Shown here: one piece after another, positions 16,457 to 25,371 of the stretch | Layout of the letters: each line of letters starts with the position of its first letter | Numbering within the stretch: the first letter of the stretch is position 1 | Assembly (NCBI RefSeq): GCF_024171645.1 | Contig: NZ_JALKAC010000001.1 | Coordinates: forward strand, 124,001 to 188,000 | DNA: 64,000 bases | Direction of reading: 5' to 3' | DNA from: Flavobacterium sp. HSC-32F16 | GTDB taxonomy: Bacteria; Bacteroidota; Bacteroidia; Flavobacteriales; Flavobacteriaceae | Program-made: the position numbers and the translations under genes | The notes under the pieces: generated by a model | What the model saw: only the letters and a program-made list of their open reading frames with translations | What the model was told of the DNA's origin: nothing | Databases searched by the model: none

Positions 16457-16479
16457 ATAATATAGTCTTTCAATTATAT

Positions 16480-16554
16480 TTATACCATCCCTGATGCATA
16501 TGCGCTAAACACATTGACAACAATGACAGAAGTAATAATAATTGAGATTTGCAT
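16480..16554 (-). CDS. ilv leader peptide, 24 aa
   Basis: A 24-codon frame runs from the ATG at 16554 to a TAA at 16480-16482. It contains 5 Ile and 5 Val codons, most of them in ISIIITSVIVVNV (residues 3-15), and no Leu. A terminator follows at once and then ilvD. This is the classic layout of a ribosome-coupled attenuator: stalling at scarce Ile or Val codons would favour the antiterminator. It starts a few bases after a good -7 promoter element. Confidence 0.85.
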   Translation of the reverse strand: MQISIIITSVIVVNVFSAYASGMV

Positions 16555-16573
16555 CTTTATTTTTTTAGTGTTA

Positions 16574-16581
16574 CAAAAGTA
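16574..16581 (-). promoter_or_regulatory. ilv promoter -7 element
   Basis: On the minus strand the bases read TACTTTTG, a full match to TANNTTTG. Transcription would begin near 16567, about 13 bases before the leader peptide. I see no good -33 TTG at the usual distance. Confidence 0.5.
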
Positions 16582-16663
16582 TGGAAACTTTAAGAACTAA
16601 AAAAATAAAATCTCAACATTTTCAATACTTCTTGTTATTTAATTCATTATTTTAATAAAAACA

Positions 16664-17782
16664 TTAAACTATTGTCGATTGACCAATACTAACATTGTCA
16701 TTATTAAAATACAACAGATCATCTTTGCTAAAAATAAAGTTTGAAACAAACTCCCCTACTTCATTTGTGCCAAATTTTGAATCTGGTTTTAAATCGACCG
16801 TTACTACTTCATATTCAATTGCTTTTTCAATTGCTTTGTAAATCGCACTTGCTTCTGTAAATAATCCAAAATGTTCCAAAAGCATTCCTGCTGATAAAAT
16901 TGAAGCAATTGGATTGGCAATATTTTTTCCTTTTGCCTGAGGATATGAACCGTGAATTGGTTCAAAAAGAGCATTGTTTTCTCCTAACGATGCTGACGCC
17001 AATAAACCTATAGAACCTGTAATTACGCTGGCTTCATCTGATAAAATATCTCCAAACAAATTCTCAGTCAAAATGACATCAAATTGTTTTGGATTTAAAA
17101 TCAATTGCATTGCTGCGTTATCTACAAATAAAAAATCTAAAAGAACATCCGGATAACTTTCACCTACTTTTTGAACAACTTTCCTCCATAATCTGGAAGT
17201 TTCCAAAACGTTGGCTTTATCAACCATAGTTAGCTTTTTGCGTCGGTTTTGTGCCGATTTAAAAGCCAAATGTGCAATTCTTGTAATTTCTTCTTCTGAA
17301 TATTCACATAAATCTGAAGCGTGTGTTCCTTCTTCATTCAAGGTTTTAGCTCCAAAGTAAGCGCCGCCTGTCAATTCTCTGAAAATAGTAAAATCTGCAC
17401 CTTCAATGATTTCTCTTTTTAAAGGAGAAGCATCAAGCAATGATTTATACGGTTTTATTGGACGAATGTTGGCAAACAAACCTAATTCTTTACGCAATTT
17501 TAATAATCCCTGCTCCGGACGAAATTTTGCATTTGGATTATTATCGTATTTAGGATCGCCAATTGCGCCAAACAAAACTGCATCAGTGTTTAAACAAAGA
17601 TTTAAAGTCTGCTCCGGGAGCGGGTTTCCGGTTTTATCAATAGCAATAGCACCCATGAGCGCTTCCTCAAAAACAAATTCATGATTGTACACTTCGCCAA
17701 TAGCATATAATGCTTTTTTGGCTTGTGAAATTACCTCTGGTCCAATTCCGTCTCCTGGTAAAACTGCTATTTTCAAATTCAT
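16664..17782 (-). CDS. leuB: 3-isopropylmalate dehydrogenase, 372 aa
   Basis: NAD-dependent oxidative decarboxylation in leucine synthesis. Typical beta-decarboxylating dehydrogenase features are seen: LPGDGIGPEV at the N-terminus, the substrate loop FRELTGGAYFG, and FGDILSDEASVITGSIGLLASASLG with the metal-binding aspartates. Length is normal. It lies 82 bases after leuA across a pyrimidine-rich spacer and ends 82 bases before the ilv promoter, so ilvD may get some read-through from leuAB. Confidence 0.95.
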   Translation of the reverse strand: MNLKIAVLPGDGIGPEVISQAKKALYAIGEVYNHEFVFEEALMGAIAIDKTGNPLPEQTLNLCLNTDAVLFGAIGDPKYDNNPNAKFRPEQGLLKLRKELGLFANIRPIKPYKSLLDASPLKREIIEGADFTIFRELTGGAYFGAKTLNEEGTHASDLCEYSEEEITRIAHLAFKSAQNRRKKLTMVDKANVLETSRLWRKVVQKVGESYPDVLLDFLFVDNAAMQLILNPKQFDVILTENLFGDILSDEASVITGSIGLLASASLGENNALFEPIHGSYPQAKGKNIANPIASILSAGMLLEHFGLFTEASAIYKAIEKAIEYEVVTVDLKPDSKFGTNEVGEFVSNFIFSKDDLLYFNNDNVSIGQSTIV

Positions 17783-17864
17783 AACGTCTCGTTCTTTATG
17801 TATTTAAATCTTTTTTTTTCTCTTGCTTCTATTCTCTATTTTCTTTCCTCTTTTCTCTATTCAA

Positions 17865-19046
17865 CTAGCTTCTGATTAAATCACCTTCAATTTTTGAAGC
17901 TTCAATAATCTGGTGAATATCTGCGTCAACGACTTCTTTTTTAATATCGGCAAATTTCAGGAACTCAATATATACAATGTCTAATTGTACTTTTGTCAAC
18001 TCGTAACCTACTTTTTTAGCACGATATGCCAGTGCCGCTCTTCCGCTTCTTGCAGTCAAAATGATTGAAGATTCGTTTACCCCAACATCAAGCGGATCCA
18101 TAATTTCATATGTAGCTCTGTTTTTGATAACACCATCCTGATGAATTCCAGAACTGTGTGCAAAAGCATTTGCTCCAACGATCGCTTTATTTGGCTGCAC
18201 AATCATTCCCATACTTTCAGAAACCAAACGACTCATTTCGTTTAATTCTCTTGTATTGATATTTGTATCTAGATTTAAATATGGATGTTGTTTGAAAATC
18301 ATTACCACTTCTTCAAGTGCAGTATTTCCAGCTCTTTCTCCAATACCATTAATAGTACATTCAATTTGTCTTGCACCATTAATCGCTCCTGCAATTGAAT
18401 TAGCAGTTGCCATTCCTAAATCATTATGACAGTGACATGAAAGGATTACATTTTCGATTCCTTTTACGTTTTCTTTTAAGTATTTAATTTTTGCTCCGTA
18501 TTCTTCAGGAAGGCAATATCCCGTTGTGTCAGGAATATTAAGTACAGTAGCACCAGACTTAATTACTTCTTCACAAACTTTTGCAAGGAAAGCATTGTCA
18601 GTTCTACCAGCATCTTCTGCATAGAATTCAACATCTTCTACATATGATTTTGCGTGAGCTACTGCATATTTTGCTCTGGCAATAATGTCTTCAGGAGTAG
18701 TTTGTAATTTGTGGAGTATATGAGATTGTGAAGTTCCGATTCCAGTATGGATTCTAGGTTTCTTAGCATGCTTTAAAGCAGCTGCAGCAACATCAATGTC
18801 GTTTTTAACGGCTCTTGTTAGTCCGCAGACCGTTGCATTTTCTACAATTTTACAAATCTCAGAGACCGATAAAAAATCGCCCGGACTTGACACAGGAAAA
18901 CCAGCTTCGATAATATCAACTCCCATTTTGTCTAGTCGTTCGGCGATAACTAATTTTTGCTTAGTATCTAACTTACATCCTGGAACTTGCTCACCGTCGC
19001 GTAAAGTGGTGTCAAAAATTTGAACTTTCTCTCTATTCATATTCAT
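17865..19046 (-). CDS. leuA: 2-isopropylmalate synthase, short form, 393 aa
   Basis: Condenses acetyl-CoA and 2-oxoisovalerate, the first step to leucine. The DRE-TIM barrel shows [15 protein letters not shown] near residue 13 and the metal-binding [15 protein letters not shown]. The protein ends about 120-150 residues short of enzymes that carry the C-terminal LeuA dimer/allosteric domain, so leucine feedback by that route is not expected. A related citramalate or homocitrate synthase cannot be fully excluded, but the adjacent leuB supports LeuA. A second ATG at 19040 is an equally good start. Confidence 0.88.
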   Translation of the reverse strand: MNMNREKVQIFDTTLRDGEQVPGCKLDTKQKLVIAERLDKMGVDIIEAGFPVSSPGDFLSVSEICKIVENATVCGLTRAVKNDIDVAAAALKHAKKPRIHTGIGTSQSHILHKLQTTPEDIIARAKYAVAHAKSYVEDVEFYAEDAGRTDNAFLAKVCEEVIKSGATVLNIPDTTGYCLPEEYGAKIKYLKENVKGIENVILSCHCHNDLGMATANSIAGAINGARQIECTINGIGERAGNTALEEVVMIFKQHPYLNLDTNINTRELNEMSRLVSESMGMIVQPNKAIVGANAFAHSSGIHQDGVIKNRATYEIMDPLDVGVNESSIILTARSGRAALAYRAKKVGYELTKVQLDIVYIEFLKFADIKKEVVDADIHQIIEASKIEGDLIRS

Positions 19047-19075
19047 TTATTTAATGTAATTTCACATCTTGATAA

Positions 19076-19120
19076 CAAATATATGTTGTACTACTTCAGT
19101 ACGAAATTCATTTTAATGAA
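19076..19120 (-). promoter_or_regulatory. leuA promoter with flanking inverted repeats
   Basis: Minus-strand TATATTTG at 19076-19083 is a perfect -7 element about 30 bases before leuA. Just upstream are GTACT/AGTAC (19088-19092 and 19098-19102) and the 14-bp palindrome TTCATTTTAATGAA (19107-19120), both candidate operators. No leader peptide fits between this promoter and leuA. Confidence 0.5.
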
Positions 19121-19195
19121 ATTATACTGTTCATAACACAATTTATAACGAGTTAAATATTTAATAATCAATAAGTTATATTATTATTTTTTACA

Positions 19196-20740
19196 ATGGC
19201 TAACCATCAAAAAGATTTCTTATTTGTTCTGATAAAATCACTTTCTAAATCTGAAAAAAGACAGTTTAAAATTTTTGCAAGTCGATTAGAGACAAGTTCG
19301 AACACTAAATTCATTGAACTATTCAATATTTTAGATAAGTCTGAAACCTACGATGAAAAGCTTATTCTTAAGAGCGGTATCATAAAAAAAATACAGTTAT
19401 CTAACTTAAAATCATACTTATACAAACAAATACTGGTAAGTATTCGCTTGAATATTCCGAGTCAGAATATTCGATATCAATTGCGCGAACAAATAGATTT
19501 TGCCGGTATACTATATAATAAAGGTTTGTATAAACAGAGTTTAAAGATTCTGGATAAAACAAAAATGATTGCGCTTGAAAATGATGAAAAATATATGGCG
19601 TATGAAATTGTAGAGTTCGAAAAACTAATCGAATCACAATATATTACCCGAAGTATTCAAGGCCGTGCCGACGAACTGGTTATTCAGGCAAAAGAATTGA
19701 ATTACAGAAATACAATTTCAAGCAAATTATCTAATTTATCACTGCAGCTTTACGGAATTATGCTAAAAACTGGTTACGTAAAAAACGATGAAGAATATAA
19801 ATATATTGACGATTACTTTAATAAGCATATTGCAAAACTAGACGAAAGTAAGTTTGGTTTTCGTGAAAAATATTGGTTTTACAATGCCAATTTATGGCGA
19901 AGTTTTCTAGTTCAGGACTTTTTGGCGAGTTATAAATTTGCCTACAAATGGGTTAAATTATTTTATGATAACCCAAATATGATTTACCAGAATCCTGTTT
20001 TCTTTTTAAAAGGAAATCATTATTTCCTGGAATCATTGTATATGTTAAAGTATACATCCAATTTTAAAAGATATCTTTCACTTTTAGAAGAAACTATTCA
20101 GGATGATAAATTTCCTGTAAACGATAACATTGCATCACTATCATTTCTATATGTTTATAATAATAAACTAAACCTGCATATTCTGGAAGGTACTTTTCCC
20201 GAAAGCGAATATTTGATTCCGGACATTCTGGAAAAACTGAAATTACACAGCGAACATCTTGATGAACATCACGAAATGTTGTTTTTCTATAAAATTGCTT
20301 CTATTTATTTTGGGAATGAGAAGTACAATGAATGCATCTTTTATTTAGATAAAATAATCAATAATAAGAACTTAACCATGCGCGAAGATTTAATGTGCTT
20401 TGCGAGACTTTTGTCGTTGATTGCACATTATGAATTAGGAAAGGATTATTATTTAGAAAACCACCTGAAAAGCACGTATAAGTTCTTATTGAAAATGAAT
20501 GATTTACACGAAGTTCAAAAGGAAATCATTAAGTTTTTAAGAAACTTAAACAACTTCTACCCTGCTGATATTAAAAAGGAATTCAAAAAAATGCACGCTC
20601 GTTTTGTAGAGCTGGAAAAGAATACTTACGAAAAAAGGGCTTTCTTATACCTTGATATTATTTCATGGCTTGAAAGTAAAATTGAGAATCGAAAAATTGC
20701 AGATATTATTAAGGAAAAGGCGAAGCTTAACAGCCGTTGA
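19196..20740 (+). CDS. Conserved helical-repeat protein of unknown function, 514 aa
   Basis: The product is rich in Lys, Leu, Tyr and Phe with an all-helical, TPR-like rhythm from about residue 100 on, e.g. YNKGLYKQSLKILDKTKMIA and YFGNEKYNECIFYLDKII. It has no signal peptide or membrane helix. Proteins of this look are widespread in Bacteroidota but have no assigned function that I can name. It is divergent from leuA, sharing a 149-base promoter region, and is followed by three palindromes that include terminator-like structures. Confidence 0.75.
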   Translation: MANHQKDFLFVLIKSLSKSEKRQFKIFASRLETSSNTKFIELFNILDKSETYDEKLILKSGIIKKIQLSNLKSYLYKQILVSIRLNIPSQNIRYQLREQIDFAGILYNKGLYKQSLKILDKTKMIALENDEKYMAYEIVEFEKLIESQYITRSIQGRADELVIQAKELNYRNTISSKLSNLSLQLYGIMLKTGYVKNDEEYKYIDDYFNKHIAKLDESKFGFREKYWFYNANLWRSFLVQDFLASYKFAYKWVKLFYDNPNMIYQNPVFFLKGNHYFLESLYMLKYTSNFKRYLSLLEETIQDDKFPVNDNIASLSFLYVYNNKLNLHILEGTFPESEYLIPDILEKLKLHSEHLDEHHEMLFFYKIASIYFGNEKYNECIFYLDKIINNKNLTMREDLMCFARLLSLIAHYELGKDYYLENHLKSTYKFLLKMNDLHEVQKEIIKFLRNLNNFYPADIKKEFKKMHARFVELEKNTYEKRAFLYLDIISWLESKIENRKIADIIKEKAKLNSR

Positions 20741-20769
20741 TTTTAAATTCCAAACTATTTACGGTACTA

Positions 20770-20800
20770 CCTTTGTCAAAGTTTAAAACTTTGACAAAGG
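20770..20800. repeat. 31-bp palindrome (15-bp arms) after the TPR-like gene
   Basis: Arms 20770-20784 and 20786-20800 (beginning CCTTTGTCAAAGTTT) are perfect complements around one base. It is the first of several palindromes packed into 20741-21050. Confidence 0.9.
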
Positions 20801-20827
20801 TTTGTGCACACAATTACGACGTACTAG

Positions 20828-20933
20828 TTGTCATTTCGACCGAAGGGAGAAATCGCACTAGTATTTCCGCAAAGAGAATCGCCAATCTTTGTAGAGTTTC
20901 GAGTGCGATTTCTCCCTTCGGTCGAAATGACAA
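20828..20933. repeat. Large REP-like palindrome with 32-bp perfect arms
   Basis: Arms 20828-20859 and 20902-20933 are perfect inverted copies containing TGTCATTTCGACCGAAGG. The 42-base loop has no gene. Repeats with a CATTTCGAC-GAAGG core are a known type of dispersed palindrome in flavobacterial genomes and resemble REP/BIME elements moved by RAYT transposases. No transposase is present here. Confidence 0.9.
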
Positions 20934-20950
20934 AACTTTGCGCAAACAAC

Positions 20951-20983
20951 AAACCCGACAGGTTTTTAAAACCTGTCGGGTTT
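20951..20983. terminator. 33-bp palindrome, likely bidirectional terminator
   Basis: Arms 20951-20966 and 20968-20983 (AAACCCGACAGGTTTT and its complement) form a strong G+C-containing stem flanked by short A and T runs. It lies between the plus-strand gene ending at 20740 and the minus-strand peptidase ending at 21051. Confidence 0.7.
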
Positions 20984-20995
20984 ACTAAACGCAAA

Positions 20996-21030
20996 AAATC
21001 CCAAACTCCAACAATTGGAATTTGGGATTT
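20996..21030. terminator. Hairpin after the first M1 peptidase gene
   Basis: AAATCCCAAA (20996-21005) and TTTGGGATTT (21021-21030) pair, with an inner CCAA/TTGG stem. On the minus strand it lies 21 bases after the peptidase stop and is followed by a T-run, so it probably terminates that gene. Confidence 0.7.
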
Positions 21031-21050
21031 ATATTTTGGAATTTAAAAAT

Positions 21051-22706
21051 CTATTCGATTATATTCGAAGTCGTTACATAAAAATCTTTATCAACTTCTA
21101 CTTTTCTATCTTCATTAGTTGTTTTTTCAGACTGCCATTCTGTTGTTGGTTTTAACCACATTTCTATACCATTTAACTTTACTCTAACCGGCATATCAAA
21201 TTTAGCCACACAGTTTGTCCAGTGATATCCAAAAGTTCCGTTTTTAAACATATATTCAAAAACCGGAATTTGAGTTGTAGTCAAATATTGTGCGTACACT
21301 CGGTTGAAATTAATTCCAGACTGTTCATTGATATAATCCTGAATCTGTTTACCTGTAACCGTTTGATGATAAAAAGTCTTATTCATACCTCTTAAAATCG
21401 ATTTCCATTTTGCATCATCATTAATAACCTGACGAATCATGTGCAGCATTGATGCTCCTTTTGGATACATATCTCCTGATCCTTCATTATTTACATCATA
21501 ATGTCCTATAATTGGAGTATCGTTTTTAATATTTTTTCTACATCCAATTACATATTCAGCGCCAGCATCTTTCCCATAATAATACTCAACAAAAAGGCTT
21601 TCAGAATAGTTGGTAAAACTCTCATGAACCCACATATCAGCAATATCTTTATACGTAATGTTGTTCGCATACCATTCGTGGCCGGATTCGTGAATAATGA
21701 TAAAATCAAATTTTAATCCCCAGCCTGTACCGCTTAAATCACGTCCTAAATAACCGTTTTTATATTGATTTCCATAAGTTACAGAACTTTGATGCTCCAT
21801 TCCTAAATACGGAACTTCCACTAATTTGTAGCTGTCTTCGTAAAAAGGATAAGGTCCAAACCAATTTTCAAAAGCCTTCAACATCTTTGGAGCATCTTTA
21901 AACTGCTCTTTTGCCAAAGCCAGATTATCTCTTAAAACATAATAGTTACAGTCTAAATCTCCTTTTTCACCTTTGAATTTTTCTGAAAAGTTAACGTAAT
22001 CTCCAATATTGACGTTTACACCATAGTTGTTAATTGGATTCGAAACATACCAATTGAATGTTTTCGTTCCGTCTTTTTCTTTTTTAACGCTTTGTAATCT
22101 TCCGTTAGAAACCTCCGTTAAATCTCCCGGAACATTCACACTTATCAGCATATTCTCAACTTCATCGTACATATGATCTTTACACGGCCACCAAACACTC
22201 GCACCCAATCCCTGACAAGATGTAGCAATAAAATCTTTTCCGTTTTTATCTTTTTTCCAGGAAAATCCGCCATCCCATGGCGCTTTAACCGCTTCTTTTG
22301 GCTTTCCATTAAATGAAATTACAATCTCTTTTGTATCACCGGCTTTTTGTTTTTCATTTAAGGTAATAAAAAACGCATTTCCTTCTCTTTCAAATTTTAA
22401 TTCCTTTCCGTTCTGCGTTACTTTTGTAATATTCATTGGTTCCTGCAGGTCAATCTGCATACGGTTATTTGCTGTCAAAACAGTATAACGAACCGTGTTA
22501 AAACCCGAAATTGTTTTTTCTTTTGGATTCACTTTTACATCAAGGTGATAATATTTTAAATCCCACCAGGCTCTTTCTTTTGTGATGCTTCCGCGTAAAG
22601 TATCCTGATGTGTAAAAACGGTTTCTCCTTTATTAAGAAGTCCTTGAGCATTGGCACTAAAACCAATTAAAAAAGCAGTAAAAATGCTTCCGAAGTAATT
22701 TTTCAT
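21051..22706 (-). CDS. Secreted M1 family metallopeptidase, copy A, 551 aa
   Basis: A signal peptide ends near SANAQ (residue 21). The M1 N-terminal beta domain is followed by the exopeptidase motif LGMEHQSSVTYG (the GAMEN equivalent) and the zinc motif HESGHEW (HExxH), with the third ligand Glu in MWVHESFTNYSE about 18 residues on. The protein stops soon after the catalytic domain, shorter than full-length aminopeptidase N. It probably trims peptides in the periplasm or outside. It is the tandem paralogue of the next gene and shares its promoter word. Confidence 0.9.
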   Translation of the reverse strand: MKNYFGSIFTAFLIGFSANAQGLLNKGETVFTHQDTLRGSITKERAWWDLKYYHLDVKVNPKEKTISGFNTVRYTVLTANNRMQIDLQEPMNITKVTQNGKELKFEREGNAFFITLNEKQKAGDTKEIVISFNGKPKEAVKAPWDGGFSWKKDKNGKDFIATSCQGLGASVWWPCKDHMYDEVENMLISVNVPGDLTEVSNGRLQSVKKEKDGTKTFNWYVSNPINNYGVNVNIGDYVNFSEKFKGEKGDLDCNYYVLRDNLALAKEQFKDAPKMLKAFENWFGPYPFYEDSYKLVEVPYLGMEHQSSVTYGNQYKNGYLGRDLSGTGWGLKFDFIIIHESGHEWYANNITYKDIADMWVHESFTNYSESLFVEYYYGKDAGAEYVIGCRKNIKNDTPIIGHYDVNNEGSGDMYPKGASMLHMIRQVINDDAKWKSILRGMNKTFYHQTVTGKQIQDYINEQSGINFNRVYAQYLTTTQIPVFEYMFKNGTFGYHWTNCVAKFDMPVRVKLNGIEMWLKPTTEWQSEKTTNEDRKVEVDKDFYVTTSNIIE

Positions 22707-22741
22707 TAGTAAAATGGTATTATTTTGAAATCAATCTATAA

Positions 22742-22749
22742 CAAATGTA
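22742..22749 (-). promoter_or_regulatory. -7 element of M1 peptidase copy A
   Basis: Minus-strand TACATTTG, a full TANNTTTG match, lies 36 bases before the start. The surrounding word AACAAATGTAAACA is repeated in front of copy B at the same distance, so the promoter was duplicated with the gene. Confidence 0.6.
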
Positions 22750-22793
22750 AACATTCGAATTAAGTTTTCTAAAATTTTATGATTTCTTCATAA

Positions 22794-22837
22794 AAAAAGA
22801 AACCCAATAAACTTTAAAATTTATTGGGTTTCTTTTT
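22794..22837 (-). terminator. Terminator of M1 peptidase copy B
   Basis: Perfect 18-bp arms (22794-22811 and 22820-22837) containing GAAACCCAATAAA, with T-runs on both exits. It lies 16 bases after the stop of copy B, so the two copies are probably transcribed separately. Confidence 0.9.
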
Positions 22838-22852
22838 AAATAGTTCCAAAGT

Positions 22853-24508
22853 TTAATTGCTGATATTAAATTCATTCACATAGAAGTTTTTATCTACAGT
22901 TAAAGTTGGGTTATCATCCTTTACATCTTCTGCTTTCCAGTCTGTTGTTGGCTTTAACCAAGATTCAACTCCGTTTAAATTGACTTTTACAGGAAGATTA
23001 AAATTCTCAACGCAATTGATCCAGTGATAAACCAATTTATGATTTTTAAAATAATACTCAAAAGTTGGAATTTGAGTTGTTCTTAAATATTGATTAAAAA
23101 CCGGACTAAAATCGATTCCAGATTCTGTACTAATATAATCTTCTATTTGTTTTGTCGTAACAGTTTGATGATAAAAGGTTTTATTCATGCCTCTCAAAAT
23201 AGATTTCCATTTGACATCATCATTTATAACCTGACGAATGGTATGAATCATATTTGCTCCTTTTGGGTACATATCGCCAGATCCTTCAACGTTTACATTA
23301 TATTGACCAATAATAGGTTTCTTATTTGTAATCATTTTTCTAAGCCCTCTTGCATATTCATTTGCAGCATCCTTTCCGTAATAATATTCAACAAATAAAA
23401 CTTCAGAATAATTGGTAAAACCTTCATGAATCCACATATCTGCAATATCTTTATAGGTAATATTATTTGCAAACCACTCATGTCCGGACTCATGAATAAT
23501 AATATAATCAAACTTTAAGCCCCATCCCGTTCCGCTTATGTCGTGTCCGTTGTGACCATTTTGATAATGGTTTCCATAAGTTACAGAACTTTGGTGTTCC
23601 ATTCCCAAATACGGAGCTTCAACCAGCTTATAACTGTCTTCGTAAAATGGATAAGGTCCAAACCAGTTTTCAAAAGCTTTCAGCATTTTTGGAGCATCCT
23701 GAAACTGTTTTTTAGCAATTTCTAAATTATCTCTCAAAACATAATAATTGCAATCTAAATCCCCTTTTTCTCCTTTAAATTTTTCAGAGAAATTAACGTA
23801 ATCTCCAATGTTAATATTTACGCCATAATTATTGATTGGATTTGAAACGTACCAATTGAATGTTTTAGTTCCATCTTTTTGTTTTTTAACGCTTTGCAGT
23901 CTTCCATTTGAAACATCAGTTAAATGTCCAGGAACATTCACGCTGATTAACATATTCTCAACTTCATCATACATATGATCTTTACACGGCCACCAAACAC
24001 TCGCGCCCAATCCCTGACAAGAAGAAGCAATAAAATCTTTTCCGTTTTTATCCTTATGCCACGTAATTCCCCCATCCCAAGGTGGATCAACGGCTTCTTT
24101 CGGTTTTCCACCAAAAGAAATTATGATTTCTTTAGTTTCGCCAACTTTCTGATTTTCCAATAAAGTAATGAAAAACGCATTTCCGTCTCTTTCAAATTTC
24201 AATTCTTTTCCATTTTGCGTTACTTTTGTGATCTGCATAGGTTCCTGCAAATCGATCTGCATTTTATTGTAGTCATTTAAAACCGTATAACGTACCGTAT
24301 TTGAACCTGTTATCGTTCTGTCTGCAGGATTTACTTTTATATCCAAATGATAATATTTTAAATCCCACCAGGCTCTTTCTTTAGTAATGCTTCCGCGTAA
24401 GGTATCCTGATGTGTAAAAAAGGTTTCAGACTTATTTAAAAGCCCTTGAGCATTGGCAGTAAAACCAATAAGAAAAATTACAAAAATGTTTTTGAAATAT
24501 TTTTTCAT
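22853..24508 (-). CDS. Secreted M1 family metallopeptidase, copy B, 551 aa
   Basis: The same length and layout as the neighbouring copy, with long identical stretches (e.g. DTLRGSITKERAWWDLKYYH). It has a signal peptide, LGMEHQSSVTYG, HESGHEW and the downstream Glu in MWIHEGFTNYSE. All metal ligands are intact, so both copies should be active. Differences concentrate in the last 100 residues and around the lid, which suggests altered substrate choice. The order and shared promoter indicate a tandem duplication. Confidence 0.9.
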   Translation of the reverse strand: MKKYFKNIFVIFLIGFTANAQGLLNKSETFFTHQDTLRGSITKERAWWDLKYYHLDIKVNPADRTITGSNTVRYTVLNDYNKMQIDLQEPMQITKVTQNGKELKFERDGNAFFITLLENQKVGETKEIIISFGGKPKEAVDPPWDGGITWHKDKNGKDFIASSCQGLGASVWWPCKDHMYDEVENMLISVNVPGHLTDVSNGRLQSVKKQKDGTKTFNWYVSNPINNYGVNINIGDYVNFSEKFKGEKGDLDCNYYVLRDNLEIAKKQFQDAPKMLKAFENWFGPYPFYEDSYKLVEAPYLGMEHQSSVTYGNHYQNGHNGHDISGTGWGLKFDYIIIHESGHEWFANNITYKDIADMWIHEGFTNYSEVLFVEYYYGKDAANEYARGLRKMITNKKPIIGQYNVNVEGSGDMYPKGANMIHTIRQVINDDVKWKSILRGMNKTFYHQTVTTKQIEDYISTESGIDFSPVFNQYLRTTQIPTFEYYFKNHKLVYHWINCVENFNLPVKVNLNGVESWLKPTTDWKAEDVKDDNPTLTVDKNFYVNEFNISN

Positions 24509-24547
24509 TAGTGGAAATTTGGTTTAATTAGTAGCTTTTGTTTTTAA

Positions 24548-24555
24548 CAAATGTA
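24548..24555 (-). promoter_or_regulatory. -7 element of M1 peptidase copy B
   Basis: Minus-strand TACATTTG, 40 bases before the start, within the same AACAAATGTAAACA word found upstream of copy A. Confidence 0.6.
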
Positions 24556-24651
24556 AACAATCACGTTAAATTTTTATTTTCTATTTCTAAAAATTAACAT
24601 TCAACTTCAGTTATTCTTCTTTATTTTAGCTTTTTATTTATACTCCTTTTT

Positions 24652-25350
24652 ATGAAATTTCGTCTCCTTTTTTCTTTTGCACTTTTTATCAGTTCAATAA
24701 CAATTTATTCGCAAACATTTGAAATTCATAAAACCTCTGAAAAAATAAATATTGATGGTGATTTAACCGATTGGAAAACTCCTTTTTTAGGTCCGTTTGT
24801 AATTCATAATTCGGGCGAAAAAGCGGTACAAAACACAATGGTTTCACTTTCGTGGAATGATCAAAACTTATATATTGCTTATAAAGTAATTGATAATAAT
24901 ATAATTGGCTCAAACCAGAAAAAAGATTCTAAAATCTATGAAACTGATGATTTAGTAGAAATATTCATTGATCCTGATGGTGACGGAAAAAACTATCTGG
25001 AAATTGGTGTAAATGCTTTTTCTACGAATTATGATATACTTGTAAAATGCATTTCTCCTGAATGCGGAGGCTGGAAAACAGCGATGGATTTTAATATTGC
25101 TGGATTAGAAGCCGTAAGTAAAATAAATTTTGAAGGTTTTGATACCGAAATTAAAATCCCTTTTTCAAGTTTGGAAAAAATCAAAAGCGGGAATTTTTCG
25201 AAACCAAAAATTGGAACAAAATGGAAAGCCAATGCTTTTAAAATTGATTATGGCAATACAACACAATATCTTGCTTTACAGGATTATAAAAGTTTAAATT
25301 TTGGATTTCATCAACCACAGGAATTTGCAGTTTTTGAGTTTGTGGAGTAA
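24652..25350 (+). CDS. Secreted CBM9-like carbohydrate-binding protein, 232 aa
   Basis: A signal peptide (residues 1-20, ending YSQ) is followed by one domain with the pattern of family 9 carbohydrate-binding modules: KINIDGDLTDWK, then LYIAYKVIDNNI, then DDLVEIFIDPDGDGKNYLEIGVNA. The Asp-rich loop may hold calcium. The family binds sugars or acts as a sugar-sensing lipoprotein-like module. It is divergent from the M1 peptidases and stands alone, so the ligand cannot be inferred. Confidence 0.8.
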   Translation: MKFRLLFSFALFISSITIYSQTFEIHKTSEKINIDGDLTDWKTPFLGPFVIHNSGEKAVQNTMVSLSWNDQNLYIAYKVIDNNIIGSNQKKDSKIYETDDLVEIFIDPDGDGKNYLEIGVNAFSTNYDILVKCISPECGGWKTAMDFNIAGLEAVSKINFEGFDTEIKIPFSSLEKIKSGNFSKPKIGTKWKANAFKIDYGNTTQYLALQDYKSLNFGFHQPQEFAVFEFVE

Positions 25351-25371
25351 TTTGTTTAACCGTTTATTTGG

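Noticed and set aside
16394..16663. Riboswitch or T-box ahead of ilvD
   Set aside because: The region is explained by a leader peptide plus terminator; no T-box or known aptamer features are seen.
20737..21046. Plus-strand frames of 72 and 83 residues
   Set aside because: They run through the palindromic repeats, so their codons are just read-through of repeat DNA.
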